DNA from: CAWGCE01 sp964480915
Lineage (GTDB): Bacteria; Planctomycetota; Planctomycetia; Pirellulales; Pirellulaceae
DNA length: 64,000 nt
Assembly (NCBI GenBank): GCA_964480915.1
Contig: CAYZRS010000002.1
Coordinates: 113,808 to 177,807 of the forward strand
Direction of reading: 5' to 3'
A model generated the notes under the pieces. That model did no database searches. It was not told the DNA's origin and saw nothing but the letters and a program-made list of their open reading frames with translations. Numbering within the stretch: position 1 is the first letter of the stretch; each line of letters starts with the position of its first letter. The position numbers were made by a program, and so were the translations under genes. This document shows positions 37,878 through 47,039 of the stretch, piece by piece.

Positions 37878-39368
37878 ATGGCACAACTGATTCAACTTGA
37901 CGAAGCAGCACAACTACTTGGTATGAAGCCAGAGGAGCTCGTTGAGCTGCGCAGTCGCGGCGAGATTCACGGCTACCGTGATGGCTCGACCTGGAAGTTT
38001 AAAGAAACAGAGCTGGAACGCTTTGCGGATATCCAAGGTATCACAATGGGCGCCGCGCCCGTACCGGGTGAAGAGGTCGTCGATATGGCGGCGCCGAAAT
38101 CGGGCAGCGGTCTGACGGTCGATGACGATTTGGACGAAATCGTAGACATCGGCGAAATCGACGAAATGAAGTTGGAAGATAGTGGCGACGAATTGCTCCT
38201 GGTCGATGACGACGATGTGACCGAAGTTGCCAAGACCGGCGAAGCGGCCGGCGAAAGCACGATGATCGGCAAGAAGGAATTGGAACTTGATCTCGATGAG
38301 TTGTCTTTGGAAGACGACGGCAGTGGCATCGATCTGAAAATTGAAGGCAGCTCCTTCAGCCTGGATAGTGGACCCGATGTCGCCGCGGCGGCAGGTGGTG
38401 CTGCAGCCATTGCCGGAGCGGCTGCTGCAGCGATGGGCGGCGATGACGATGAGGAGTTAAGCCTCAGCGCAAGCGATAGCGAAATCAGCTTGGCACCCAG
38501 TGACAGTGGTAGTGAACTGAAACTCGACATCGCCAGCGGCAGTTCGATGAAGCTTTCTGATGGAAGCGATATCATGCAGCTCGATCTCGACGGATCGGGG
38601 ACCGGCGACATTCCGAACATGGAAGCGTCCGGTATCGATTTATCCGGTGATGATCTAGATATCGATTTGGGCAGCGATCTGAAGCTGAGCGACGACGAAA
38701 TGGAATTGAGCGTCGAATCTTCGGAAGAGCTAAATTTGGATAGCTCCGACATCGACCTCGTGACCGAAAGCGGTCTCGGACTGTCCGATCCGGCTGACAG
38801 CGACGTGACGCTCGATCCCAGCGACAGCGGAATCAATCTCAGCCCATCCGATAGCGGACTCTCGCTTGAACAGACGCCACCCGAGTTGGCGATGACCGGC
38901 GACGATGAACTTGAATTAGGGGCCGCCGATGAACTCGTCGATTTCGGCGAGGACATGGAAATCGAGCTGGATGACGGCGAAGGCCTAGAAACCGACGATT
39001 TTGTGCTCACGCCCGTCGAAGGCGATCTGGGCGACGAAGACAGCGGTTCGCAAGTGATCGCGCTCGACACCGATGATTTGGGCGACGAAGCGGGGCTGCT
39101 TGGCGACGGCGATGTGGATGACATGGACGATGGCGGCGGTCTGGGGACCGTCGATGATGGTCCGACGATTCCTGGCCCAATGGCACCCGTAGGAGTCGAG
39201 ACACCCTATTCGATCTGGGACGTGGTTGGCTTCGGTTTAATTATGATGCCTCTGGCGTTGACCGGAATCATGGTCGTCGATTTGGCGCTTAATATCTGGA
39301 GCTTCGATAAGCCGTTTTCCGTCAACAGCCAGTTGATGGACTTGATCCTCGGCATGTTCGGCAGTTAA
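37878..39368 (+). CDS. Membrane-anchored HTH protein with long acidic linker
   Basis: A 496-residue protein with three parts. Residues 1-55 are an excisionase/MerR-type helix-turn-helix (LIQLDEAAQLLGMKPEELVE and RSRGEIHGYRDGSTWKFKE). Residues about 60-430 are extremely rich in Asp, Glu, Ser, Gly and Leu, with short imperfect repeats such as SDSGINLSPSDSGLSLEQ. Residues about 440-496 hold a membrane segment (VGFGLIMMPLALTGIMVVDLAL). An Ala/Gly-rich block around 170-195 interrupts the acidic part. It would hold a DNA- or protein-binding head to the membrane. The role is unknown. The long antisense frame over it is a composition shadow. Confidence 0.75.
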   Translation: MAQLIQLDEAAQLLGMKPEELVELRSRGEIHGYRDGSTWKFKETELERFADIQGITMGAAPVPGEEVVDMAAPKSGSGLTVDDDLDEIVDIGEIDEMKLEDSGDELLLVDDDDVTEVAKTGEAAGESTMIGKKELELDLDELSLEDDGSGIDLKIEGSSFSLDSGPDVAAAAGGAAAIAGAAAAAMGGDDDEELSLSASDSEISLAPSDSGSELKLDIASGSSMKLSDGSDIMQLDLDGSGTGDIPNMEASGIDLSGDDLDIDLGSDLKLSDDEMELSVESSEELNLDSSDIDLVTESGLGLSDPADSDVTLDPSDSGINLSPSDSGLSLEQTPPELAMTGDDELELGAADELVDFGEDMEIELDDGEGLETDDFVLTPVEGDLGDEDSGSQVIALDTDDLGDEAGLLGDGDVDDMDDGGGLGTVDDGPTIPGPMAPVGVETPYSIWDVVGFGLIMMPLALTGIMVVDLALNIWSFDKPFSVNSQLMDLILGMFGS

Positions 39369-39379
39369 GTGGCATTGCT

Positions 39380-39434
39380 GACAGGAAAAGGGCGAGAGCA
39401 TGAAGATGCTCACTTCGGCCTGGGGAATCCTGTC
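39380..39434 (+). terminator. Two-level stem-loop after the HTH gene
   Basis: An inner hairpin GAGCAT-GAAG-ATGCTC (39396-39411) sits inside an outer 7-bp pair GACAGGA/TCCTGTC. It starts 11 bp after the stop. There is no T-run, so it is a weak terminator or processing site. Confidence 0.35.
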
Positions 39435-39543
39435 AAGCTTCTTCCGGCGGATTAAGGTTTCGCTGTGGCGATCAGATGGGTAGTCTGTGGGACGACGTAT
39501 TTGTCCCATTTGCCCACCTTGGTCCTTCTCGAGTCGCCTAACC

Positions 39544-40641
39544 ATGTCACGCTGTGCTGCCGCTTGGACGTTGTTCTTGCTGATATCGATTTCGATCGGC
39601 TGTCAGCGACAAGAACCGATCTCTTCCTACCAGGCACCCAAAGACAAAGCGTCATCGATGACGTTACAACCGCCTGAGCCCAAAACGCCTTTGCCGAAAA
39701 CGGCGATCGAACGGAAGCCCGGCTCGAGCGATCGCATGTTGGCTGCAATCATTCCGACCGACGTCCGCGTCTGGTTCTTCAAGATGGTGGGGCCTGCCGA
39801 AGCTGTCGGCAATCAGAAAGAATCGTTTCGCTCGTTGATTGAGTCGATTACGTTCGCGTCTCCAGCTGCCAACCCAGAATGGAAATTGCCAGCTGGCTGG
39901 ACGGCCGAATCGAGTGGCGGGATGCGGTTCGCAACACTCAAGTCGGGCGCTGCCGATGTCTCGGTGATCAGCTTACCGCCGGGACAAGATGTGGGAGCCA
40001 ACATCGATCGTTGGCGAGGTCAGTTGCGATTGCCACCTCGCGCAGCCGACGACGAACCAGAACGAGTCAAGATTGGTGATTACGAAGCGGTGCTCGTCGA
40101 CCTTGTCGGCAAAACTGATGAGTCGAAGATGATGCGCCCGCCACCGTTTGCCGGCGGAGCAACGACGACACCTGGCGCTGCGCCACCGGTCGCCGCGCCG
40201 CCCACTGCCGCAGGCAATGCCGGATTTCAATTTGCGTCGCCGGACGGATGGACCGTGGGCAAGTCGGGTGGCATGCGCAAGGCGGCCTTCAATGTGGAAC
40301 GCGACGGTGCCAAAGCGGAAATGACCGTCATCACATTGCCGGGAACCGTCGGCGGACCGCTGGCCAATGTGAACCGTTGGCGAGGGCAGGTCGGGCTCGA
40401 TCCGATCGAAGCGGCCGAGTTGGAATCGACGCTTACTGAAATCAAAGTTGGGGGATTGGATGGGCAACTTCTAGAGCTCACCGGTCCCGCAGGAGCGGCC
40501 GATCGCAAGTCGATGCTGGCAGTCATGCTGATGCGGGAAGGGACTTCCTGGTTCTTTAAAATGATGGGGCCCGCCGATTTGGTCGCCGCGGAGAAGGAGA
40601 ACTTCGTCTCTTTCGTCGAATCGGTTAGTTTTGGCGGCTGA
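39544..40641 (+). CDS. Lipoprotein with internally duplicated domain, unknown
   Basis: A 365-residue protein. Starting at the ATG at 39544 gives a lipoprotein signal: RCAAAWTLFLLISISIGC with the lipobox Cys at about residue 20. The body contains two related units. One pairs VWFFKMVGPAEAVGNQKESF with SWFFKMMGPADLVAAEKENF; the other pairs GWTAESSGGMRFATL and NIDRWRGQLRLPP with GWTVGKSGGMRKAAF and NVNRWRGQVGLDP. The units are circularly offset around a Pro/Ala-rich linker. The frame opens 19 codons further up, but that part lacks a signal. The gene ends 72 bp before ccsBA, so a link to cytochrome c maturation is possible but unproven. Confidence 0.78.
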   Translation: MSRCAAAWTLFLLISISIGCQRQEPISSYQAPKDKASSMTLQPPEPKTPLPKTAIERKPGSSDRMLAAIIPTDVRVWFFKMVGPAEAVGNQKESFRSLIESITFASPAANPEWKLPAGWTAESSGGMRFATLKSGAADVSVISLPPGQDVGANIDRWRGQLRLPPRAADDEPERVKIGDYEAVLVDLVGKTDESKMMRPPPFAGGATTTPGAAPPVAAPPTAAGNAGFQFASPDGWTVGKSGGMRKAAFNVERDGAKAEMTVITLPGTVGGPLANVNRWRGQVGLDPIEAAELESTLTEIKVGGLDGQLLELTGPAGAADRKSMLAVMLMREGTSWFFKMMGPADLVAAEKENFVSFVESVSFGG

Positions 40642-40713
40642 ATGCGGAATAATAGTAGACGCCTGACCGAACCCACCGAGCCTCCACCGCCGAAAGGCTG
40701 ATGGTGCAAAACC

Positions 40714-43700
40714 ATGTCGATAGATTCTATTCCTGTGCCTCCTGCAGCTTCCGAACCGGATGATCTACCGCAACCGGGTGGCTCGGTTCCCAAACCAAGT
40801 GGCGGCTTGCTGGATATCTTAAGGCCGCTCGCGTCGCTGAAGTTGACGGTCTCTCTCTTCGCCGCGTCGATCTTGTTGATCATGGTAGGCACGCTGGCGC
40901 AAGTCGACAAAAACATGTGGGAGGTGATGGCGCTCTACTTCCGCACTTGGGTTGCCTATGTCGACCTGCAGGTCTTTTTTCCGAGGTCGTTTTTCCCCAG
41001 TGCGCCGCAGGTGCCTGGTGGATTCTATTTTCCCGGCGGCTGGATGATTGGTGGCATGTTGGGTCTCAACCTGCTGGCGGCCCACCTGTTGCGATTCAAA
41101 GTGCAGGCGAAAGGGCAACGTTTGGCGACCGGAGTGGGTGTGACGCTTGTCGGTGTGCTCCTGACGGCTTTCGTCATCCTCTTCGGGCACAATCGAAACG
41201 GAGTCCAAGGTGAACCGCTGATTGCTTGGCCGATGCTCTGGCAGATTCTGCGTTGGTCGTCGGTCGGGTTATGGGTTGTTTCTTTGGTCCTGTGGCTGAA
41301 GACGGACGCGACACGTCGATTGGAATGGTGGTCTTATGCTTTGAGCTGCGTCCTGTTGGGTGTATTGGCCGTCTATTTGGTCGTGACCGGCAGCGAAGCG
41401 CGACTGGGCGATAGTTCTCTGCGGATTGTGTGGCAATTGCTGCAAGGTGGAGTCGCGGGGGCCGTGTTGTTGGCCGGCAGCGTTTTGCTTTTCAAGAAAC
41501 GTGGCGGCATCGTTGTCATTCACTTGGGCGTCGCCTTGCTGATGATTGGTGAGTTGCTGGTTAGCCTGACCGCCGTTGAAGAACAGATGGTGATCGTCGA
41601 AGGAGAGACGGCTAACTTCACGCGTGAATCGAACAAGGTCGAATTGGCGATCATCGATCCGACGCCGGAAGATCATGACGACGTTGTCGTGGTGCCCGGC
41701 TCGTTGTTGCGNNNNNNNNNNNNNNNNNNNNNNNNNNNNNNNNNNNNNNNNNNNNNNNNNNNNNNNNNNNNNNNNNNNNNNNNNNNNNNNNNNNNNNNNN
41801 NNNNNNNNNNNTCGCTGCGTCAGAAGCGAAAATACAAGCCGTATTCGATTACTTTGAATGATGTGCAGAAAGACGACTATTTGGGAACGAACACGCCCAT
41901 GGATTATTCGTCTTACATCTCCCTGAACGATCCCAGTCGCAATGTTGCCGACGAGAAATTTCGCGTCTGGATGAACAATCCGTTGCGGTATGCCGGGGAG
42001 ACCTTTTATCAGCAAGGTTATACGAAGCTCGAATCGGGCGAACTGACGACGTTGGCGGTTGTGTCGAATACTGGTTGGATGATTCCGTATGTTGCCTGCA
42101 TGTTGGCACTGATCGGAATGGTGGCTCATTTTCTCGGCACGCTGCGCCGCTTCGTCAATCGACGCACCAAAGAATTGGACCGGCAGTCCGATTTGGTGCC
42201 GGCTGCTACTTGGACATCGAAAACGGTTTGGGGCCCGATAGTTATCGCGGCGGGCATTATTTCGATGTTTGCCGGCCGCGCTGCCAAACCCAGTCAGGAA
42301 TTTGAGGGAATGGACCTCGCCGCGTTCGGCCGATTGCCGGTCGTTTACGAAGGCCGTGCCAAGCCGATTGATACCTTTGCTAAGAACGCTCTGAAAGTCG
42401 TATCGAACAAGCAGCAATATGAAGATGCGACGGTGCTTACTCAACGTGGCAAGCCATCGAAGCAACCGGCTGTGAAATGGTTGCTCGATGTGGCGACACA
42501 GCTGGATCGAGCTGACGAGCATCACGTCTTCTACATTCCCGATTTGAATGTGCAGAACACGTTGGGACTTCAACCACGTAAGCACTTTCGGTACAGCCTG
42601 AATGAGTTTCGAGACAAGTTGACCGAGTTTGACAGCGAGTATCAGAAAGCACGCGCCGTCAACGTGGAAACGCTCTCTGCTGGTCAACGTAAACTGACTG
42701 AGGTCGCCGGCCGTCTCTACAGTTTCCGGAAGCTGGTAATGGCGTTTCGCCCTTTGCCATTTCCCGAACTGCCGACGCCAGAAGAGCGAGAAAAAGATCC
42801 AGAAAAGGCAGAACAGATTGTGCAGCAGCTGGCTGGCCTTGCGATGCAAGTTCCGCAACTGAACGCGGAACTCATGAAAGACGAACCGCCGCTGGTCATA
42901 CCTGTCGAAAATGAAGGGGCGGAGAGCTGGCTACCCTATTCCGTTTCCATGAATTCAGCATTTGTCGAAACGGCGCTACAGCGAGGTAAGCCGTCCCGGC
43001 ATTTGCTCGAATGGAATCGGATTTTGGACGCCTATCGGGAAGGCAACAGTGGTGAATTCAATCGTGCGGTCGCCAGTTACGAAGCACTGATTGCCAGCGA
43101 TCCGCCGAAAGGGGTCGCTCCCGACAAACTCTCTTTCGAAACGCTGTTCAATAAGCTTCAGCCTTTCTCCTTATGCGCCGGTCTGTACGTGATGGCGTTT
43201 GTGATCAACGCGTGCGGATGGCTAGGGTGGTTCCAGCCGCTGCGCCGCACGGCGCTGTGGTTGATTGGCTTTACGTTTGTGCTGCACACATTGGCGCTGG
43301 TGGCCAGGATCTACATTTCGGGTCGTCCCCCTGTGACGAATCTTTATTCATCTGCGGTGTTTATCGGCTGGGGATTCGTCCTCTTATGTTTGATCCTTGA
43401 AAACGTTTTCCGGCTGAGTATCGCCAATGCCGTGGCTGCGATTGGCGGCTGCGCGACGTTGATCGTGGCTCATAATCTGGCCGGTGATGGTGACACGATG
43501 AAAGTGTTGCAGGCCGTGCTCGACACTCAGTTTTGGCTGGCGACCCATGTGGTCACGGTCACGATGGGGTATGCGACGACTTTCTTGGCCGGTGGGTTGG
43601 CGACCGCGTACATCTTTGGTTCGTTGTTCTCGAAGAAGTTTAGTCCCGAGATCCGTAGTGCGCTGACGCGGATGACCTACGGGACGCTCTGTTTCGCTAT

Positions 43701-44076
43701 CCTGTTCAGTTTTATTGGTACCGTCCTGGGCGGATTGTGGGCCGACGATTCTTGGGGTCGATTTTGGGGTTGGGACCCGAAAGAAAACGGCGCGTTGATC
43801 ATCGTCCTTTGGAATGCGTTGATCCTGCACGCTCGCTGGGGCGGCATGATCAAGGAACGCGGTCTCGCGGCACTTGCGGTATTAGGCAATGTTGCCACGG
43901 CGTGGTCTTGGTTCGGTGTTAATGAACTGGGGGTCGGCTTGCACTCTTATGGATTTACCGAAGGGGCACTGCGGAACCTGGGGCTCTACTGCTTCGTTCA
44001 ACTCCTGATCTTCGGTTTAGCGTTGATACCGCTCCGGTTTTGGCGGAGTCGGGTGGAAACCGCGACCGCTTCGTAG
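40714..44076 (+). CDS. ccsBA: Cytochrome c biogenesis protein, ResB-CcsA fusion (contains assembly gap)
   Basis: System II cytochrome c maturation: moves haem across the membrane and attaches it to apocytochromes. The N-terminal half is ResB/CcsB-like (LASLKLTVSLFAASILLIMV, then several membrane segments and a periplasmic domain). The C-terminal half is CcsA, with the haem-binding WWD motif DDSWGRFWGWDPKENGALI and surrounding conserved His residues. About 1120 codons are shown, but 100 N (41712-41811) interrupt the ResB periplasmic domain, so part of the protein is missing. The frame is the same on both sides. A lipoprotein gene precedes it and an exporter pair follows. Confidence 0.9.
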   Translation: MSIDSIPVPPAASEPDDLPQPGGSVPKPSGGLLDILRPLASLKLTVSLFAASILLIMVGTLAQVDKNMWEVMALYFRTWVAYVDLQVFFPRSFFPSAPQVPGGFYFPGGWMIGGMLGLNLLAAHLLRFKVQAKGQRLATGVGVTLVGVLLTAFVILFGHNRNGVQGEPLIAWPMLWQILRWSSVGLWVVSLVLWLKTDATRRLEWWSYALSCVLLGVLAVYLVVTGSEARLGDSSLRIVWQLLQGGVAGAVLLAGSVLLFKKRGGIVVIHLGVALLMIGELLVSLTAVEEQMVIVEGETANFTRESNKVELAIIDPTPEDHDDVVVVPGSLLXXXXXXXXXXXXXXXXXXXXXXXXXXXXXXXXXXSLRQKRKYKPYSITLNDVQKDDYLGTNTPMDYSSYISLNDPSRNVADEKFRVWMNNPLRYAGETFYQQGYTKLESGELTTLAVVSNTGWMIPYVACMLALIGMVAHFLGTLRRFVNRRTKELDRQSDLVPAATWTSKTVWGPIVIAAGIISMFAGRAAKPSQEFEGMDLAAFGRLPVVYEGRAKPIDTFAKNALKVVSNKQQYEDATVLTQRGKPSKQPAVKWLLDVATQLDRADEHHVFYIPDLNVQNTLGLQPRKHFRYSLNEFRDKLTEFDSEYQKARAVNVETLSAGQRKLTEVAGRLYSFRKLVMAFRPLPFPELPTPEEREKDPEKAEQIVQQLAGLAMQVPQLNAELMKDEPPLVIPVENEGAESWLPYSVSMNSAFVETALQRGKPSRHLLEWNRILDAYREGNSGEFNRAVASYEALIASDPPKGVAPDKLSFETLFNKLQPFSLCAGLYVMAFVINACGWLGWFQPLRRTALWLIGFTFVLHTLALVARIYISGRPPVTNLYSSAVFIGWGFVLLCLILENVFRLSIANAVAAIGGCATLIVAHNLAGDGDTMKVLQAVLDTQFWLATHVVTVTMGYATTFLAGGLATAYIFGSLFSKKFSPEIRSALTRMTYGTLCFAILFSFIGTVLGGLWADDSWGRFWGWDPKENGALIIVLWNALILHARWGGMIKERGLAALAVLGNVATAWSWFGVNELGVGLHSYGFTEGALRNLGLYCFVQLLIFGLALIPLRFWRSRVETATAS
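41712..41811. other. Assembly gap (100 N)
   Basis: Exactly 100 unknown bases, the usual placeholder for a scaffold gap of unknown size. If ccsBA is intact, the real gap length must leave remainder 1 when divided by 3, because the frame continues on both sides. Confidence 0.98.
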
Positions 44077-44373
44077 TTGTGGCACGGCGGTTATTGCTCG
44101 GTAATTTTGCCTTTGATTGGCGTTGATTGCCTATTGCTCAAGAAAAACAGTGCCAAAGATAAGTTCTTTGGCAATTCTTATTGGTCGGCTTGTCGAATTC
44201 TTGTGTCGTCTTTCCTGCGCGGTTGTCGCTCTTTCAAGGGAGGAAGAGTCGGCTCGACGCAAGATTCTTCTTTCCTCGTTGGATTCTGCAACCCTTTGCA
44301 AACTCGACAGGGGGCGGTGGGCCAAATACCATGGAGGGTACTCTTTTCAATCTCTCATGCTCGCGATCCTTCA

Positions 44374-45639
44374 ATGAAGAAGCTGCTCATCTTGTTGGTC
44401 CTGGCTGCTGTCGCTGCCGCAGCTTGGCACTTTGGCGGTCCCGAAGTGCGCGCGTACTGGGCGGAGCGAAACCGCACCAATTTTTCGACCGAGAATGTCG
44501 AAACGGGCAACATCACATGGACGGTCCAAGCGACCGGGACCATTCAGCCCATTCTCAAAGTGCAAATCGGCTCGTTTGTGTCTGGGCCAATTGTTGAGCT
44601 TAACGTCGACTTCAATGACAAAGTGAAGAAAGGCCAAATGCTGGCCAAGGTCGACCCACGAATTTATAAGGCGGCCGTTGATCGGGACGAGGCGGCACTC
44701 GACCGAGCGAAGGCTGACGTCGAACGTGTAAGAGCTCAGCTCCAGCAAGCAGTCAACAACTACCGGCGGGCCTCGGAATTGGCCGAGATCAATGCTGAGT
44801 ACATCTCGGCCAACGAAATGGATCGTCTGAAGTTTGCCATGCAAGGCAATGAGGCCGAACTAAAGATTGCCAAACTACAAATCAAACAGGCCGAAGGGCA
44901 GCTCGAAAACTCGATGCTCAATCTTGAGTACACGAACATCCTAGCGCCATCAGATGGCATCGTGATCGATCGGAAGATCGACCCTGGTCAGACGTTGACG
45001 GCTCAATTCCAAACACCAGAGCTGTTTGTCCTGGCGCCCGACATGGATAAACGGATGTGGATTCTGGCCGAAGTGATTGAAGCCGACATCGGTCATATCG
45101 TGCGAGCACAGAAAGATGAACGGCCCGTTGTTTTTACAGTGGACGCTTACGAAGATGAGCTCTTCCAAGGCAAGATCATTCAGGTGCGGCAGAATCCGAC
45201 CTCAGAACAGAACGTCGTTACCTATCCTGTCGTCGTGGAAACGACGAATCCAGGGCTCAAACTGCTGCCCGGTATGACCGCTAATCTTACCTTCGAGATC
45301 GAGCAACGGGATTTGGTGCTCAAGATTCCGGGCTCCGCGATTCGCTATGTGCCCGAGGCACGATTCGTGCGAGAAGAGGACAAAGAAATTCTCGAAGGTA
45401 GCAAATTCTCTTTCGATGACGATGATGAAGTGTCGGCGGAGCCGACAGCCGAAGATCGAGTTGAGGCCAATCGGAAACGGCGTCAGCGGCACGTCTGGAT
45501 GACCGATAGCGACAACAAATTGAGAGCCATCGAAATTGAGTTCGGCTTGTCGGACGGGAAATTCTACGAACTTGTCGAAGGTGAGCTGGAAGATGGCCAA
45601 GAACTGGTGACCGGCGTCGAAGAGAAGAAACGAAACTAG
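44374..45639 (+). CDS. MacA/HlyD-family periplasmic adaptor protein
   Basis: A 421-residue membrane-fusion protein. The ATG at 44374 gives an N-terminal anchor (KKLLILLVLAAVAAAAWHFG). Family features follow: a biotinyl-lipoyl half (VQIGSFVSGPIVELNVDFND), a helical hairpin (about 95-170), the second lipoyl half (APSDGIVIDRKIDPGQTL) and beta-barrel and membrane-proximal domains (LLPGMTANLTFEIEQRDLVLKI broken across residues 290-315). An acidic insertion (FDDDDEVSAEPTAEDR) precedes the last domain. The frame is open 99 codons further up without a signal. The FtsX-type permease gene follows after 47 bp. Confidence 0.88.
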   Translation: MKKLLILLVLAAVAAAAWHFGGPEVRAYWAERNRTNFSTENVETGNITWTVQATGTIQPILKVQIGSFVSGPIVELNVDFNDKVKKGQMLAKVDPRIYKAAVDRDEAALDRAKADVERVRAQLQQAVNNYRRASELAEINAEYISANEMDRLKFAMQGNEAELKIAKLQIKQAEGQLENSMLNLEYTNILAPSDGIVIDRKIDPGQTLTAQFQTPELFVLAPDMDKRMWILAEVIEADIGHIVRAQKDERPVVFTVDAYEDELFQGKIIQVRQNPTSEQNVVTYPVVVETTNPGLKLLPGMTANLTFEIEQRDLVLKIPGSAIRYVPEARFVREEDKEILEGSKFSFDDDDEVSAEPTAEDRVEANRKRRQRHVWMTDSDNKLRAIEIEFGLSDGKFYELVEGELEDGQELVTGVEEKKRN

Positions 45640-45686
45640 TTTAACTCCTACCCACGCTTCGTCCGTCCCTGCATTGCGAGCTGACC

Positions 45687-46925
45687 ATGGGCTTTCTGCT
45701 GACTCTGCGAGTTGCTTTGCGGGCGCTGTCTAAGAATAAGATGCGGGCTAGCCTGACCGTATTAGGTGTTGTCATCGGTATCGCGGCTGTGACGACGATG
45801 GTATCGCTCGGACAGAGCGCGAACGGGCTTCTGCAAAGTGAATTGCAAAGTATCGGGACCAACGTCGTGCTGGTGTTTCCCGATACCGGGCGATCTGCCC
45901 GTCGAGGATCGGGCGGCTCGATGACATTAACACCGGATGACTGCGATGCCATCATTTCCGAATGTGCGTCGGTGTTGGATGCGACGCCGATCGTTGGAGC
46001 ACGAGGACAGGTGGTATACGGAAATCTGAATTGGTCTCCGCGCGAATTGGAAGGTGTCGGTCCCGGTTATGTAACGGTGCGGAATTGGCCCGTGCGTCGT
46101 GGCGGTTTCTTCACGGACCGGGATATTGCCTCGGCGGCTCAGGTGTGCGTGATTGGGCAGAAGATCGTCAACGAGCTATTTCAGACGATGGATCCGATCG
46201 GCGAGTCGGTCCGGATCGCGAATATTCCTTTTCGCGTGATCGGCGTCCTGAAGGAACGTGGTGCGAATCTCGTCGGTGAAAATGAAGACGACATTGTGCT
46301 GCTTCCGTATACGACCGTCGGGCAACGCATCTACCAAACGAAATTCGGCAATATTGCACTGGTCATGGCGTCGGCAAAAACTCCCCGTCTGATGGAGAGC
46401 GCTCAAAACGAAATTCGGCAGTTGCTGTTGGAGCGGCACCAAATCGCACCCGGGAATCCGGCCGATTTTCAGATTCAGAATACGAAGCAGTTTGCGAGCA
46501 TGCTCGACAAAGTCACCGGAACGATGACGATGTTGCTCGCGGCGATTGCCAGTATTTCGTTGTTGGTGGGTGGAGTCGGCATCATGAACATCATGCTCGT
46601 ATCGGTCACGGAACGAACTCGGGAAATTGGCATCCGCATGGCAGTCGGGGCGCGTTCCGGCGACATCTTGCGGCAGTTTCTCGTCGAGTCGATCGTGTTG
46701 TCGATGATTGGCGGTCTGATCGGCTTTTCACTGGGTGTCGGTGCTTCGGTTGGCGTTACCAAGATTCTCAATAACGTGACGGGCAATGATTGGCCCGTGA
46801 CGATATCGATCCCGGCAGGGATTACAGCCGTCGTGTTTTCAGCGGCGGTCGGGATGTTCTTCGGATTTTATCCGGCTCGGCGAGCCAGTCGATTGGACCC
46901 GATCGATGCGCTGCGATACGAGTGA
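45687..46925 (+). CDS. MacB-type ABC transporter permease without ATPase domain
   Basis: A 412-residue inner-membrane protein with four membrane segments: one after the N-terminal ALRALSKNKMRASLTVLGVV, and three near the C-terminus (LLAAIASISLLVGGVGIMN, FLVESIVLSMIGGLIGFSLG and the last before PARRASRLDPIDALRYE). Between them is a periplasmic MacB-PCD domain. MacB is usually fused to an ABC ATPase or lies beside one; none is present here, so the ATPase must be elsewhere. With the adaptor upstream it should form part of a tripartite or mechanotransmission exporter. The cargo is unknown. Confidence 0.88.
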   Translation: MGFLLTLRVALRALSKNKMRASLTVLGVVIGIAAVTTMVSLGQSANGLLQSELQSIGTNVVLVFPDTGRSARRGSGGSMTLTPDDCDAIISECASVLDATPIVGARGQVVYGNLNWSPRELEGVGPGYVTVRNWPVRRGGFFTDRDIASAAQVCVIGQKIVNELFQTMDPIGESVRIANIPFRVIGVLKERGANLVGENEDDIVLLPYTTVGQRIYQTKFGNIALVMASAKTPRLMESAQNEIRQLLLERHQIAPGNPADFQIQNTKQFASMLDKVTGTMTMLLAAIASISLLVGGVGIMNIMLVSVTERTREIGIRMAVGARSGDILRQFLVESIVLSMIGGLIGFSLGVGASVGVTKILNNVTGNDWPVTISIPAGITAVVFSAAVGMFFGFYPARRASRLDPIDALRYE

Positions 46926-46985
46926 CCGATTTGTTTGATGGACTCTCTGGTGCGCAACTTGAATTCGACTGATTGGGAGGGCGCA

Positions 46986-47019
46986 CAAAAAAAGCCGTGA
47001 AGCGGTGGGCTTCGCGGCT
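46986..47019 (-). terminator. Intrinsic terminator for the 47040-47528 gene
   Basis: An 11-bp stem AGCCGTGAAGC/GCTTCGCGGCT (one G-T pair) with a 5-nt loop. On the minus strand it is followed by a run of seven or more T, 20 bp after the stop. Confidence 0.85.
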
Positions 47020-47039
47020 GTGTGATTGTGGCAGGCTGC

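Noticed and set aside
37973..39124. 383-codon antisense frame, Ser/Pro-rich
   Set aside because: It is the mirror of the Asp/Glu/Ser-rich linker of the real plus-strand gene; such repeats leave the opposite strand free of stops.
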